NCBI GenBank assembly: GCA_016866735.1
Contig: VGLL01000041.1
Location: 1 to 8,180 of the forward strand
Direction of reading: 5' to 3'
Source: Candidatus Shapirobacteria bacterium
GTDB taxonomy: Bacteria > Patescibacteriota > Microgenomatia > VGLL01
Length of the DNA: 8,180 nucleotides
Shown here piece by piece: positions 1 to 6,479 of the stretch; the stretch's first letter is position 1, and each line of letters begins with the position of its first letter. The notes below the pieces were generated by a model that saw only the letters and a program-made list of their open reading frames with translations, did not search any database and was not told the DNA's origin. Both the position numbers and the translations under genes were made by a program.

Positions 1-1
1 T

Positions 2-919
2 CTGATTACCGGCGCAGCCGGATTTATCGGTTCTAATCTTTGCCTCAAGCTTCTTAAGGAGAATAAAGTTATTGGTCTTGATAATCTAATTAGTGGCCGC
101 ATGGCAAACATTGAGGAGCTAAATAAAAGCCCCAATTTCCTTTTTTTAAAGCATGATATTACTAAGCCATTGAAGACAGGAAAACATTTTGAGGAAATCT
201 GGAATCTTGCCTGTCCTGCCTCGCCGGTTGATTACTATAAATTTCCCATTGAGACTCTTCTTGCAAGTTCTGTTGGGGTAAAGAATATGCTTGATCTAGC
301 CTTAGCTAACCAGGCCAAATTTCTTCACACTTCGACTTCTGAGGTTTACGGTGATCCTAAAGAACACCCACAGAAGGAGACTTATTGGGGGCATGTTAAC
401 CCGATTGGAGAACGAAGTTGCTACGACGAGGGCAAGCGTTTTGCCGAAAGTTTGATTGAGAATTATAGGAAGAAATACGGTTTAGACACTAAAATAGTGA
501 GGATTTTTAATACCTACGGTCCGCGCATGAGAGTAAGTGATGGTCGGTTTATCTCTAATTTTATTAACCAAGCCTTAAAGGGTGATGATTTGACCGTTTA
601 TGGTGATGGCCTGCAAACAAGGTCGATCTGTTACGTAGATGATATGGTTAGGGGCCTTATTGTCTTGATGAAAAGCAAAGAGCATCAGCCCATAAACTTA
701 GGTAACCCAGAAGAATTTACCGTCTTAGAGCTTGCTAAGTTCATCATTAAGTTGACAAAATCTTCTTCGGGAATTGTATTTAAGCCGTTTCTTAAGGATG
801 ATCCGAGGCAGCGTCGGCCAGACATTACTTTGGCCATAAACGTTCTTGGATGGAAGCCAAGAATTCGGCCAGAAGAAGGGTTAAAGAAAACGATCGAATA
901 TTTTAAGGAGATTTTATGA
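2..919 (+). CDS. UDP-glucuronate decarboxylase (UDP-xylose synthase type), 5' partial
   Basis: Extended short-chain dehydrogenase/epimerase that in this subfamily converts UDP-glucuronate to UDP-xylose with tightly bound NAD, in the cytoplasm. The frame is open from base 2, upstream of the first ATG at 101, and begins with the Rossmann motif GAAGFIG, so the true start lies just left of the window and only a handful of residues are missing; 305 residues are visible. Counting from base 2, TSTSEVYGD lies at about 110-118 and the catalytic pair is Y141/K145 in CYDEGK. The stretch HVNPIGERSCYDEGK and the later RIFNTYGPRM and QTRSICYVDD are characteristic of UXS enzymes rather than GalE or RmlB. 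The stop overlaps the next gene's start (ATGA), which suggests translational coupling with the glycosyltransferase and a shared role in glycan synthesis. A related decarboxylating or epimerising UDP-sugar enzyme is the main alternative. Confidence 0.9.
   Translation: MITGAAGFIGSNLCLKLLKENKVIGLDNLISGRMANIEELNKSPNFLFLKHDITKPLKTGKHFEEIWNLACPASPVDYYKFPIETLLASSVGVKNMLDLALANQAKFLHTSTSEVYGDPKEHPQKETYWGHVNPIGERSCYDEGKRFAESLIENYRKKYGLDTKIVRIFNTYGPRMRVSDGRFISNFINQALKGDDLTVYGDGLQTRSICYVDDMVRGLIVLMKSKEHQPINLGNPEEFTVLELAKFIIKLTKSSSGIVFKPFLKDDPRQRRPDITLAINVLGWKPRIRPEEGLKKTIEYFKEIL
905..910 (+). promoter_or_regulatory. Shine-Dalgarno site of the glycosyltransferase gene
   Basis: AAGGAG ends 5 nt before the ATG at 916 and lies inside the end of the preceding gene. 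It fixes the start and shows that SD-led initiation is used for an internal operon gene, in contrast to the first-in-unit genes at 2041, 4493 and 4516. Confidence 0.8.
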
Positions 920-1956
920 AGAAACCTCGCGTCTCCGTAATTATTCCAGTTCGAACGCTTACGCCCTACCTTCGTGAAACAATTGCCCATCTTAAGAGAC
1001 AATCATTTACAGATTTCGAAATTATTGTTTTACCTGACCAAGAAGAAAGATTAGCGGGCGTGAAAATAATCCCGACTAAAGCGCCTGGGCCTGCTTTTAA
1101 AAGAAACATTGGGGCAAAACAGGCAGGGGGAGAAATTTTAGCCTTTTTAGATGACGATTCCTATCCAGTAAAAGATTGGCTCAAGCAGGCAATTAAAATT
1201 TTTGATGAGGAGGGGAGCATCGTGGGTGTTTGTGGTCCGACCCTAACTCCCCCAGAAGACAATGTCTCCCAAAAGGCTTCTGGTTGGGTGGGGATGTCCT
1301 GGCTAGGAGCCGCCGGCGCCGGCGTCTACCGCAATCGAGTTATGCCAAGAAGAGAAGTGGATGACTTCCCCTCAGTAAACCTTTTGGTAAGAAAAGCGGA
1401 TTTTGAGAAAGTTGGAGGATTTGATATTAACCATTGGCCGGGGGAAGATACTAAATTGTGCTTAGATTTAATTAAATTGGGTAAAAAAATTGTCTATGAT
1501 CCAAAAGTTTTGGTTTTTCATCACCGCAGAACAGTTTTTTTACCCCATTTGAAGCAAATAAGCCGATATGCCCAGAGACGCGGTTTTTTTGCCAAGAAGT
1601 TTCCCGAAACATCTTTTCGCCTCGGTTATTTTGTGCCCACTTTCTTTGTCATTGGACTACTAGGCGGGCCTATTTTAATTTTATTATTGAGGATGTTTGG
1701 CTTGTCCGCAATTTCTTCTTCTCTCACAATCGTTTATTTGTCAACAATCGCAATTTATTTGGTTTTGCTATTTCTTTCTGGTCTTGAAGTTTTGCTAAAA
1801 GAGAGAAATTTTTATTTGGCCTTTTTAGTGGTGGTGGCGATTTTCCTAACGCATTTAACTTATGGCATTCTTTTTCCGCTCGGTTATTTGAAGAAGGAGT
1901 TAGGAGTGGTCCCCAAAAAAGTTGATCGAAAAAGGAAAGTTTATGTGGAGGGATAA
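916..1956 (+). CDS. Family 2 glycosyltransferase with C-terminal membrane segments
   Basis: Predicted inverting GT-A glycosyltransferase that moves a sugar from a nucleotide donor to a membrane-associated acceptor; donor and acceptor cannot be read from sequence. The N-terminus RVSVIIPVRT is the usual GT2 first strand. The metal/nucleotide-binding acidic motif is FLDDDSYP (D79-D81), and the probable catalytic-base region is WPGEDTKL (E177, D178), followed by VFHHRR at 201-205. Three hydrophobic segments at about 238-261, 266-291 and 299-324 anchor the C-terminus, and the tail is very basic (KKVDRKRKVY), consistent with a cytoplasmic end. At 346 residues it is normal for a membrane-anchored GT2. 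The start overlaps the stop of the UDP-sugar decarboxylase by 4 nt, so UDP-xylose or a related sugar is an attractive but unproven donor. Confidence 0.9.
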   Translation: MKKPRVSVIIPVRTLTPYLRETIAHLKRQSFTDFEIIVLPDQEERLAGVKIIPTKAPGPAFKRNIGAKQAGGEILAFLDDDSYPVKDWLKQAIKIFDEEGSIVGVCGPTLTPPEDNVSQKASGWVGMSWLGAAGAGVYRNRVMPRREVDDFPSVNLLVRKADFEKVGGFDINHWPGEDTKLCLDLIKLGKKIVYDPKVLVFHHRRTVFLPHLKQISRYAQRRGFFAKKFPETSFRLGYFVPTFFVIGLLGGPILILLLRMFGLSAISSSLTIVYLSTIAIYLVLLFLSGLEVLLKERNFYLAFLVVVAIFLTHLTYGILFPLGYLKKELGVVPKKVDRKRKVYVEG

Positions 1957-1989
1957 CTTAAGCCTTAAAAGTCCCCTAAGTGTCTATCT

Positions 1990-2010
1990 ATTCAACACCT
2001 GGTGTTGGAT
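1990..2010 (+). repeat. Near-perfect palindrome in the 84-bp gap before the hydrolase-like gene
   Basis: The core CAACACC-T-GGTGTTG (1993-2007) is perfectly symmetric and extends to 10 pairs per arm with one G-T mismatch. The centre is a single base, which suits a dimeric DNA-binding protein better than an RNA terminator, and no T-run follows on either strand. A weak -35-like TTGGAT (2005-2010) overlaps its right edge and a TTTAAT (2029-2034) lies 18 nt further on, which would place transcription start near the ATG at 2041. An operator over a promoter is therefore possible. The rest of the gap holds nothing recognisable. Confidence 0.45.
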
Positions 2011-2040
2011 TAAGTAGAAACTTCGGGATTTAATAAAAAG

Positions 2041-2784
2041 ATGAATTTTTTGGGACATTCGTATGCGGCTTTTAAAGTTGAGGGAAGAATTAATCCGTAT
2101 TTAGTAGCGGGCTCATGGCTACCGGACTTAGTGCCTTTTGTGCCAAGCCCTGTTTTTACTTTTGCGGAAATTCACGAAAGCCCAGATAAATTTCTCCGGT
2201 TTTTAGACAAGAAATACCCTTATGCCCGTGATTTAGCCATTGGGATGATGACTCACTCGGTAAAATACGGAGCTGATAGATTCAATCGGGAGATTGAGGG
2301 TTGGTTAATTGAAGACCAGCGTGAAAAGATTGAATTGGCTAAAAAAATAGTTGATTGCTCTGGTGTCAGTTTAGAAGTAGCAAGTAAGGCAAGGTTACAC
2401 AATTATTTATGGAGCGGTATTGATCTTTATCTTCTTAATAGTAAGCCTGAATTTGTCCACGGCTTAGCTGAATTTTACCCAAAGATTAATCACGAAGAAT
2501 TGGTCAGGCTTTTGGCGGAGTGTTTTGCTAAGGAGGGAAAAGAAGTCAGAGGAATGATTAATTGTCTGTTAGCGCCAATTAGGCCGGAATTTTTTACCTC
2601 TCTTTCCGGCCTAGTCAAGATCTGGAAAGTCGCTTTGGCTGGTTTACCAGAGAAAGACGAAATAGATGAAGAGAAAACGGTTCGGCTATTTAGGGAAATT
2701 TATCAACTGTTTAGTAATAAGTGGGGTAGTATTTTGGAAAAGGTGATTATCGATGTTGAAAGAAGAATGAGATTTTTGATCTAA
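2041..2784 (+). CDS. His/Asp-rich possible metal-dependent hydrolase, function unknown
   Basis: 247-residue soluble protein without signal peptide or membrane helix. The opening MNFLGH, then GSWLPDLV and EIHES, recall the N-terminal pattern of acyl-carrier-protein phosphodiesterase-like and zinc-dependent phospholipase C-like alpha-helical hydrolases. Candidate metal ligands are H6, D29, H45, H72, D79, H120 and D128, in MMTHSVKYGADRF and RLHNYLWSGID. The resemblance is to a style of active site and not a firm family call; the substrate is unknown. There is no SD before the ATG (AATAAAAAG), so initiation may be leaderless or SD-independent. The stop TAA shares CTAA at 2781-2784 with the stop of the opposite-strand gene, so the two genes are convergent with no room for a terminator between them. 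Another His/Asp-rich protein is encoded at 6027. Confidence 0.7.
   Translation: MNFLGHSYAAFKVEGRINPYLVAGSWLPDLVPFVPSPVFTFAEIHESPDKFLRFLDKKYPYARDLAIGMMTHSVKYGADRFNREIEGWLIEDQREKIELAKKIVDCSGVSLEVASKARLHNYLWSGIDLYLLNSKPEFVHGLAEFYPKINHEELVRLLAECFAKEGKEVRGMINCLLAPIRPEFFTSLSGLVKIWKVALAGLPEKDEIDEEKTVRLFREIYQLFSNKWGSILEKVIIDVERRMRFLI
2580..2613 (+). repeat. Perfect 10-bp inverted repeat inside the hydrolase-like gene
   Basis: TAGGCCGGAA (2580-2589) pairs with TTCCGGCCTA (2604-2613) around a 14-nt pyrimidine-rich loop that begins with six T. In RNA two more pairs (U-G, A-U) extend the stem. It sits in sequence encoding RPEFFTSLSGL, so it is coding, but a stem this GC-rich is unusual in this AT-rich gene. 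No T-tract follows on either strand, so it is not an intrinsic terminator. Confidence 0.6.
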
Positions 2785-4493
2785 TCGGCCAAATTAGGAG
2801 AAAGCAATAATTCTTTAGCTTGCTGATTTTCCGGGTCAAGCTTAAGGGCTTGATTTAGTGAATTTTTGGCATTTTGGGAATTTCCCAGTTTAAGATAAAT
2901 TACTCCCAAATTTGTATAAAGAAGCGAGTTTTTGGGATTTGTTTTAATCGCATTTTGAATTTCCTGGAGAGCTAATTCATATTTTTGCTGGCTGAAATAA
3001 ATCGCGGCTAAATTTTGGTATGACTGCCAAAGGTTGGGGTTAAAAGAGAGAGCATCTTGATAATTTTCGATGGCTAACTCTGCCTTTCCCATTTGCTGGT
3101 AGGTATTAGCTAAGTTATGATAGGCATCGCCATACCGAGGGTTAAGCTCGATCGCTCTTTTAAACTCTTCTACTGCCTTTTCCAAATTACCATGACGGCC
3201 ATAGTAATCGCCTGAATTATTATGGTTCTGGGGGCTGGAAGGTGAAGTTTTGGCCGTCGCCAGCCATAAGGAGTCCTGATTTTTCCAGTCCCGGTTTCTT
3301 AAAATCGTTCGGAAAGAAAGAACAATAAGCAGGATAGACAAGATGATAAAAGAGATTTGATTTGTCCTTTGCTCAACCTCGCCAATTCCCCAACCCTTCG
3401 GGCTTAAACTCCCCAACCCGAAGGGTTTTCCCTTGGCGAGGTTTTCTCTGGAGGTAATTTCGCCGATTTTATTAATCGACCAAGCAATAAAGACGAATAT
3501 CCCGATTGAGCCTAGATAGACATATCTTTCGGCGACAATCCAGGAAATACCAAAAGGAGTTAGGGTGGGCAAAAGACTGATGAGAAAAAAGGAGAGCCAG
3601 AAAAACAACCGCTTATCCTTTTTATAGAACCAGGCGATAGTAGCCAAGAAGAAAATAAATCCAACTAACCTAAGAATGTATTCTGTCTGCGTAAAGCTCA
3701 TTTCCGAATGATAGAGCGTCAGGTTTTTTGGCCAAAAGATAAGTTCTAGGTAAGAAGTAATGGCGATGGGGACTTGCAGCAAAGGATTATGGAATCCTGG
3801 TGCCTGGTAGAAGGTTGTTTCTAGAGCGGCCATCCTCTTACCCAATAAGCCAAAAAGATACAGTAGCCAAAATATGTTTAGGCCCCAATAAGGAACCAGC
3901 CTTTTCCAACCCCTTTTAACTTGCCCGAAACAAAGCTCGTAAAGGGTAAGAATGGCGGGAAAAACGATTATCTTATCCAGACAAGCAAGTCCCAAAAGAA
4001 ACGAGCAGAGGCTCAAAGAGTAACTTTTGCGGCTGCCGGTTTTGACGGCGTGAATGTAGGATAGAAATGAAAGCAGGGCGAAGAAGGCGCCATTGGAATA
4101 GGGAGCGCCGGAAATCCAGGTAACGGATTCCGTAAGAAGCGGGTGAACAGCGAAAATACTGGCGGTCAAAAGCGGCACGGGCGGAGCGAAAAAGAAGGCG
4201 ACCAGAGAATAGATGACTATAGTTGAGCCTAAATGAAGGAAAATATTTGAGAGACGATAAAAAAGGGGATCAAGGGCAAAAACTTTGTGAGTTAAGTAAA
4301 TAATCAGGGCTCTTAGGCTTTTGAAGTAAAGCACATAATCAATTTTGCCAATGTTAGGATTGTTGCTTATTGAGGGGATATCGTCGGAAACAAAATCATT
4401 GCCCAAAGAGTTAAGATAGACAGCAAAGACCAAGAAAGTGAGGAAAAAAAGAGCAAATTTGTTTTGCCTAAGCCACTTCTTAAGGGTGTCCAT
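2781..4493 (-). CDS. Multipass membrane GT-C/TMTC-like protein with C-terminal TPR repeats
   Basis: 570 residues: roughly ten to twelve hydrophobic segments up to about residue 397, then TPR repeats at about 421-454, 455-488, 489-522 and 523-556 (each with the N-P turn, for example AIELNPRYGDAYHNLA). The membrane part matches the bacterial TMTC/DUF1736-type layout: an acidic pair in the first outer loop (FVSDDIPSI, D37/D38, the usual GT-C catalytic position), HPLLTESVTWISG at 117-129, and AERYVYLGSIG at 322-332. Eukaryotic TMTC proteins are O-mannosyltransferases using lipid-linked mannose; a glycosyl-transfer role at the membrane is inferred here. A non-enzymatic TPR scaffold is the alternative. 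Residues 351-373 are a 23-residue Gly/Pro/Lys-rich insertion encoded by a palindromic element between two helices. There is no SD before the ATG, and a -10-like element lies immediately upstream. Confidence 0.85.
   Translation of the reverse strand: MDTLKKWLRQNKFALFFLTFLVFAVYLNSLGNDFVSDDIPSISNNPNIGKIDYVLYFKSLRALIIYLTHKVFALDPLFYRLSNIFLHLGSTIVIYSLVAFFFAPPVPLLTASIFAVHPLLTESVTWISGAPYSNGAFFALLSFLSYIHAVKTGSRKSYSLSLCSFLLGLACLDKIIVFPAILTLYELCFGQVKRGWKRLVPYWGLNIFWLLYLFGLLGKRMAALETTFYQAPGFHNPLLQVPIAITSYLELIFWPKNLTLYHSEMSFTQTEYILRLVGFIFFLATIAWFYKKDKRLFFWLSFFLISLLPTLTPFGISWIVAERYVYLGSIGIFVFIAWSINKIGEITSRENLAKGKPFGLGSLSPKGWGIGEVEQRTNQISFIILSILLIVLSFRTILRNRDWKNQDSLWLATAKTSPSSPQNHNNSGDYYGRHGNLEKAVEEFKRAIELNPRYGDAYHNLANTYQQMGKAELAIENYQDALSFNPNLWQSYQNLAAIYFSQQKYELALQEIQNAIKTNPKNSLLYTNLGVIYLKLGNSQNAKNSLNQALKLDPENQQAKELLLSPNLAD
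3375..3443 (-). repeat. Nested palindromic element inserted in frame in the TMTC-like gene
   Basis: Two perfect 11-bp inverted repeats are nested: outer AACCTCGCCAA (3375-3385) with TTGGCGAGGTT (3433-3443), inner AACCCTTCGGG (3392-3402) with CCCGAAGGGTT (3417-3427). A 10-bp direct repeat, TCCCCAACCC, also occurs at 3387 and 3410. From arm to arm the element is 69 bp, exactly 23 codons, and its ends coincide with codon boundaries (residues 351-373, NLAK to GEV). It lies in a loop between hydrophobic segments, where an insertion would be tolerated. The arrangement resembles protein-coding palindromic elements such as the Rickettsia RPEs. Family membership cannot be tested from one copy. Confidence 0.75.
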
Positions 4494-4498
4494 GGTTA

Positions 4499-4507
4499 TG
4501 TTATACT
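4499..4507. promoter_or_regulatory. Overlapping divergent -10 elements between two start codons
   Basis: Only 22 bp separate the minus-strand ATG (4493) from the plus-strand ATG (4516). On the plus strand TGTTATACT (4499-4507) reads as an extended -10 (TG-n-TATACT), placing transcription start at about 4514. On the minus strand TATAAC (4505 to 4500) reads as a -10 and places the start at about 4493, the A of that ATG. No convincing -35 is seen for either. Neither gene has an SD, so both mRNAs may be leaderless or nearly so. Confidence 0.5.
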
Positions 4508-4515
4508 AAATTTTG

Positions 4516-6042
4516 ATGAAGATTGCCATTGGTTATCCACCGCTTGAATCGGAAAAGGGGATCCCTCTTTTGGGTCAGAACCGGCAGTTCCAGTGGGCGA
4601 AGACGCCCTGGAGAGCTTATCCGGTGGTGCCGGCATACGGGGCAACGCTATTGAAGAACGCAGGATACGAGGTAGTATGGCTGGACGGGATTTCGGAAGA
4701 GAAAACATATCGACAGTGGGAAGAAGAATTGTGGCAAGAGAAGCCAGATATTTTAATGATGGAGACAAAGACGCCGGTGGTTAAAAAACACTGGAGGATT
4801 ATAAATAAACTCAAAACTCAAAACTCAAAACTCAAAACTATTTTGGTGGGCGATCACGTGACGGCCTTGCCGGAGGAAAGTTTTCAAAATTCCCGAGTTG
4901 ATTATATCCTGACCGGCGGTGATTACGATTTTCTGCTTTTAAATCTAGTTAATCATCTGATAAAGAGAGAATGTCTAGAACCGGGGATTTGGTACAGACA
5001 AAGCTCAAAACTCAAAGCTCAAAACGCAAACCTACATCTCAAAACTCAAAACTTTTCTTCGCTAAATACTGGCGATTTTAAACTTAACCACGACTTAAAT
5101 AGTTTGCCAATGATTGATCGTAAATTGACAAGATGGGAATTGTATGCCGAGAAAAACAGTAATTACAGCCGGACGCCGGGAACTTATACCATGTTTGGGC
5201 GTGATTGTTGGTGGGGGAAATGCGCCTTTTGCAGCTGGACGACGCTTTATCCAGGGTGTAGCTTTCGGGCGATGTCGCCAAAAAGAGCGCTTGACGAGAT
5301 AGGATATGTGATTGAGAAATTCGGCGTGAGAGAGATTATGGATGACAGCGGCACTTTCCCGGTGGGAGAGTGGCTAAGGGAGTTTTGTGAAGGAATGATC
5401 AAGCGTGGCTATAATCAGAAAATAAAACTAGATTGTAATATGCGGTTTAACGCCGGGCTTTCACAAAAAGATTATGATTTAATGGGTAAAGCGGGCTTTA
5501 GGTTTTTGCTTTATGGTTTGGAGTCGGCTAGCCAGAAAACCCTTGATAGAATAAATAAGAATCTGAAAGTCGGACAAATTGGGGAGACAGCTAAAATGGC
5601 TAAAAAAGCCGGCCTCTGGGTTCATGCGACCGCAATGGTAGGTTATCCGTGGGAGTCCAAGCAAGACGCGCAAAATACTTTAAATATGACCAAGGACTTT
5701 TTTAAAAGAGGATTAATCGATAGTTTACAGGCAACCATCGTAATACCATACCCCGGAACGCCCCTCTTTAGAGAATGTCAAGAAAATAATTGGCTTAAAA
5801 CTTTTGATTGGGATCGGTATGACATGAAAGAGCCGGTGATGAAAACAGAAATGGCAGATAAGGAAATTATGGAAATGGTGCGGGGAATATACAGCGCCTT
5901 TTGGAGCCCAGAGTTTGTCATAAAGAGATTAAAAGAAGGGCTAACCAACGGGGAGAAGTTTAAATACTATGCATTTATGGCGCTTAAATTTGCGAGTAGA
6001 AAATTGGACTTTAGGGCGCAAAATAAATGGGGAACGGGTTAA
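4516..6042 (+). CDS. B12-binding-domain radical SAM protein with atypical CX4CX2C cluster motif
   Basis: 508 residues from the ATG; a TTG one codon earlier (4513) is a less likely start. The N-terminal part (about 1-150) has the cobalamin-binding-type layout: MKIAIGYPPL, VVPAYGATLLKNAGYEV, then VGDHVTALPEE in the place of the usual GGPHxTALPEE. The radical SAM domain (about 195-430) carries RDCWWGKCAFCSW, C231, C236 and C239, the ligands expected to bind the [4Fe-4S] cluster. The first spacing is four residues instead of the standard three. LLYGLESAS (331-339) and VIPYPGTPLF (409-418) are typical later motifs. Such enzymes often methylate or rearrange unactivated carbons; the substrate here is unknown. 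Heptamer repeats are built into the gene at about residues 98-108 and 163-179. It leads a plus-strand run of genes to 7816. Confidence 0.88.
   Translation: MKIAIGYPPLESEKGIPLLGQNRQFQWAKTPWRAYPVVPAYGATLLKNAGYEVVWLDGISEEKTYRQWEEELWQEKPDILMMETKTPVVKKHWRIINKLKTQNSKLKTILVGDHVTALPEESFQNSRVDYILTGGDYDFLLLNLVNHLIKRECLEPGIWYRQSSKLKAQNANLHLKTQNFSSLNTGDFKLNHDLNSLPMIDRKLTRWELYAEKNSNYSRTPGTYTMFGRDCWWGKCAFCSWTTLYPGCSFRAMSPKRALDEIGYVIEKFGVREIMDDSGTFPVGEWLREFCEGMIKRGYNQKIKLDCNMRFNAGLSQKDYDLMGKAGFRFLLYGLESASQKTLDRINKNLKVGQIGETAKMAKKAGLWVHATAMVGYPWESKQDAQNTLNMTKDFFKRGLIDSLQATIVIPYPGTPLFRECQENNWLKTFDWDRYDMKEPVMKTEMADKEIMEMVRGIYSAFWSPEFVIKRLKEGLTNGEKFKYYAFMALKFASRKLDFRAQNKWGTG
4810..4837 (+). repeat. Four tandem CTCAAAA heptamers inside the radical SAM gene
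   Basis: Four perfect 7-bp units in a row encode KLKTQNSKLKT within the B12-type domain, at the loop just before the TILVGDH strand. Because 7 is not a multiple of 3, all three plus-strand frames read the same stop-free heptapeptide cycle LKTQNSK. The reverse strand reads TTTTGAG and meets TGA in every frame. Confidence 0.9.
5004..5051 (+). repeat. Second, decayed CTCAAAA heptamer cluster in the same gene
   Basis: CTCAAAA-CTCAAAG-CTCAAAA at 5004-5024, a degenerate stretch, then two perfect units at 5038-5051, in the same orientation as the array at 4810. It encodes SSKLKAQNANLHLKTQNF, in the linker between the B12-type domain and the radical SAM domain, where extra sequence should be tolerated. 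The substitutions suggest an older expansion than the perfect array upstream. Confidence 0.85.
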
Positions 6043-6479
6043 TTTTGCATGAGCTGGTGCATTTTTCTATTACGCTTTTGGTAGCGTTTTTTTGTGGTCG
6101 GAGATATAAAAAATGGGGATTAGTTATAGTAGCCTTAGTTTTTGGGATTTTTATTGACGTAGACCATTGGTTCGATTATTTGATGTATTATGGTTGGCAA
6201 ATTGATTTAGGTAGGTTTTTTGAGGTGGAAAAATACGTTATGGGATCAGGGAAAATATATGTACTCCTTCATGGCTGGGAGTATCTAGTTATTTGGGGAT
6301 TATTAGGTTGGCTAATAGAAAACAAGTCGAAAATGCGGGGACTTACCCTGACAATTTTGGGTGCCTATCTTGGGCATATTCTTTGGGATCAATTTTCTTT
6401 TTCCCATCACCCATTAGCGTACTTTTTAGCCTATCGAGTATTAAATAATTTTTCTCTAGGGAGTTTTAATGGTTTTTAA
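6027..6479 (+). CDS. Small polytopic membrane protein, possibly a membrane-bound metal-dependent hydrolase
   Basis: 150 residues with hydrophobic segments at about 12-23, 30-45, 78-97 and 106-120. His and Asp residues cluster at the membrane edges: H8 and H12, the motif IDVDHWFD (D44, D46, H47, D50), H82 in LLHGWE, and GHILWDQFSFSHHP (H117, D121, H127, H128). This layout resembles the YdjM-type membrane-bound putative hydrolases (DxDH followed by a late GHxxxD); that assignment is tentative and no substrate is implied. The ATG at 6027 overlaps the radical SAM gene by 16 nt. A TTG at 6045 in the same frame is an alternative start that would still retain H8 and H12. The gene is overlapped by the SNase gene at its 3' end, so it is part of one transcription unit. 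Confidence 0.72.
   Translation: MGNGLILHELVHFSITLLVAFFCGRRYKKWGLVIVALVFGIFIDVDHWFDYLMYYGWQIDLGRFFEVEKYVMGSGKIYVLLHGWEYLVIWGLLGWLIENKSKMRGLTLTILGAYLGHILWDQFSFSHHPLAYFLAYRVLNNFSLGSFNGF
6458..6463 (+). promoter_or_regulatory. Shine-Dalgarno site favouring the 6469 start of the SNase gene
   Basis: AGGGAG lies 5 nt upstream of the ATG at 6469. The competing in-frame ATG at 6514 has only a purine run (GAAGAAAAG) before it. The 6514 start is not excluded, because the sequence from 6511 is the part nearly copied at 7891. Confidence 0.65.

Noticed and set aside
685..1002. Minus-strand open frame across the end of the decarboxylase gene
   Set aside because: It is a shadow of two well-supported plus-strand genes and shows no recognisable domain.
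1312..1323. 12-bp perfect palindrome GCCGGCGCCGGC in the glycosyltransferase gene
   Set aside because: It encodes an ordinary Gly/Ala-rich stretch (GAAGAG). Alternating Gly/Ala codons easily create such symmetry, and nothing else supports a site.
4810..5051. CRISPR array or tandem protein repeats
   Set aside because: The unit is 7 bp with no spacers of regular length, and the sequence lies inside an intact enzyme gene.
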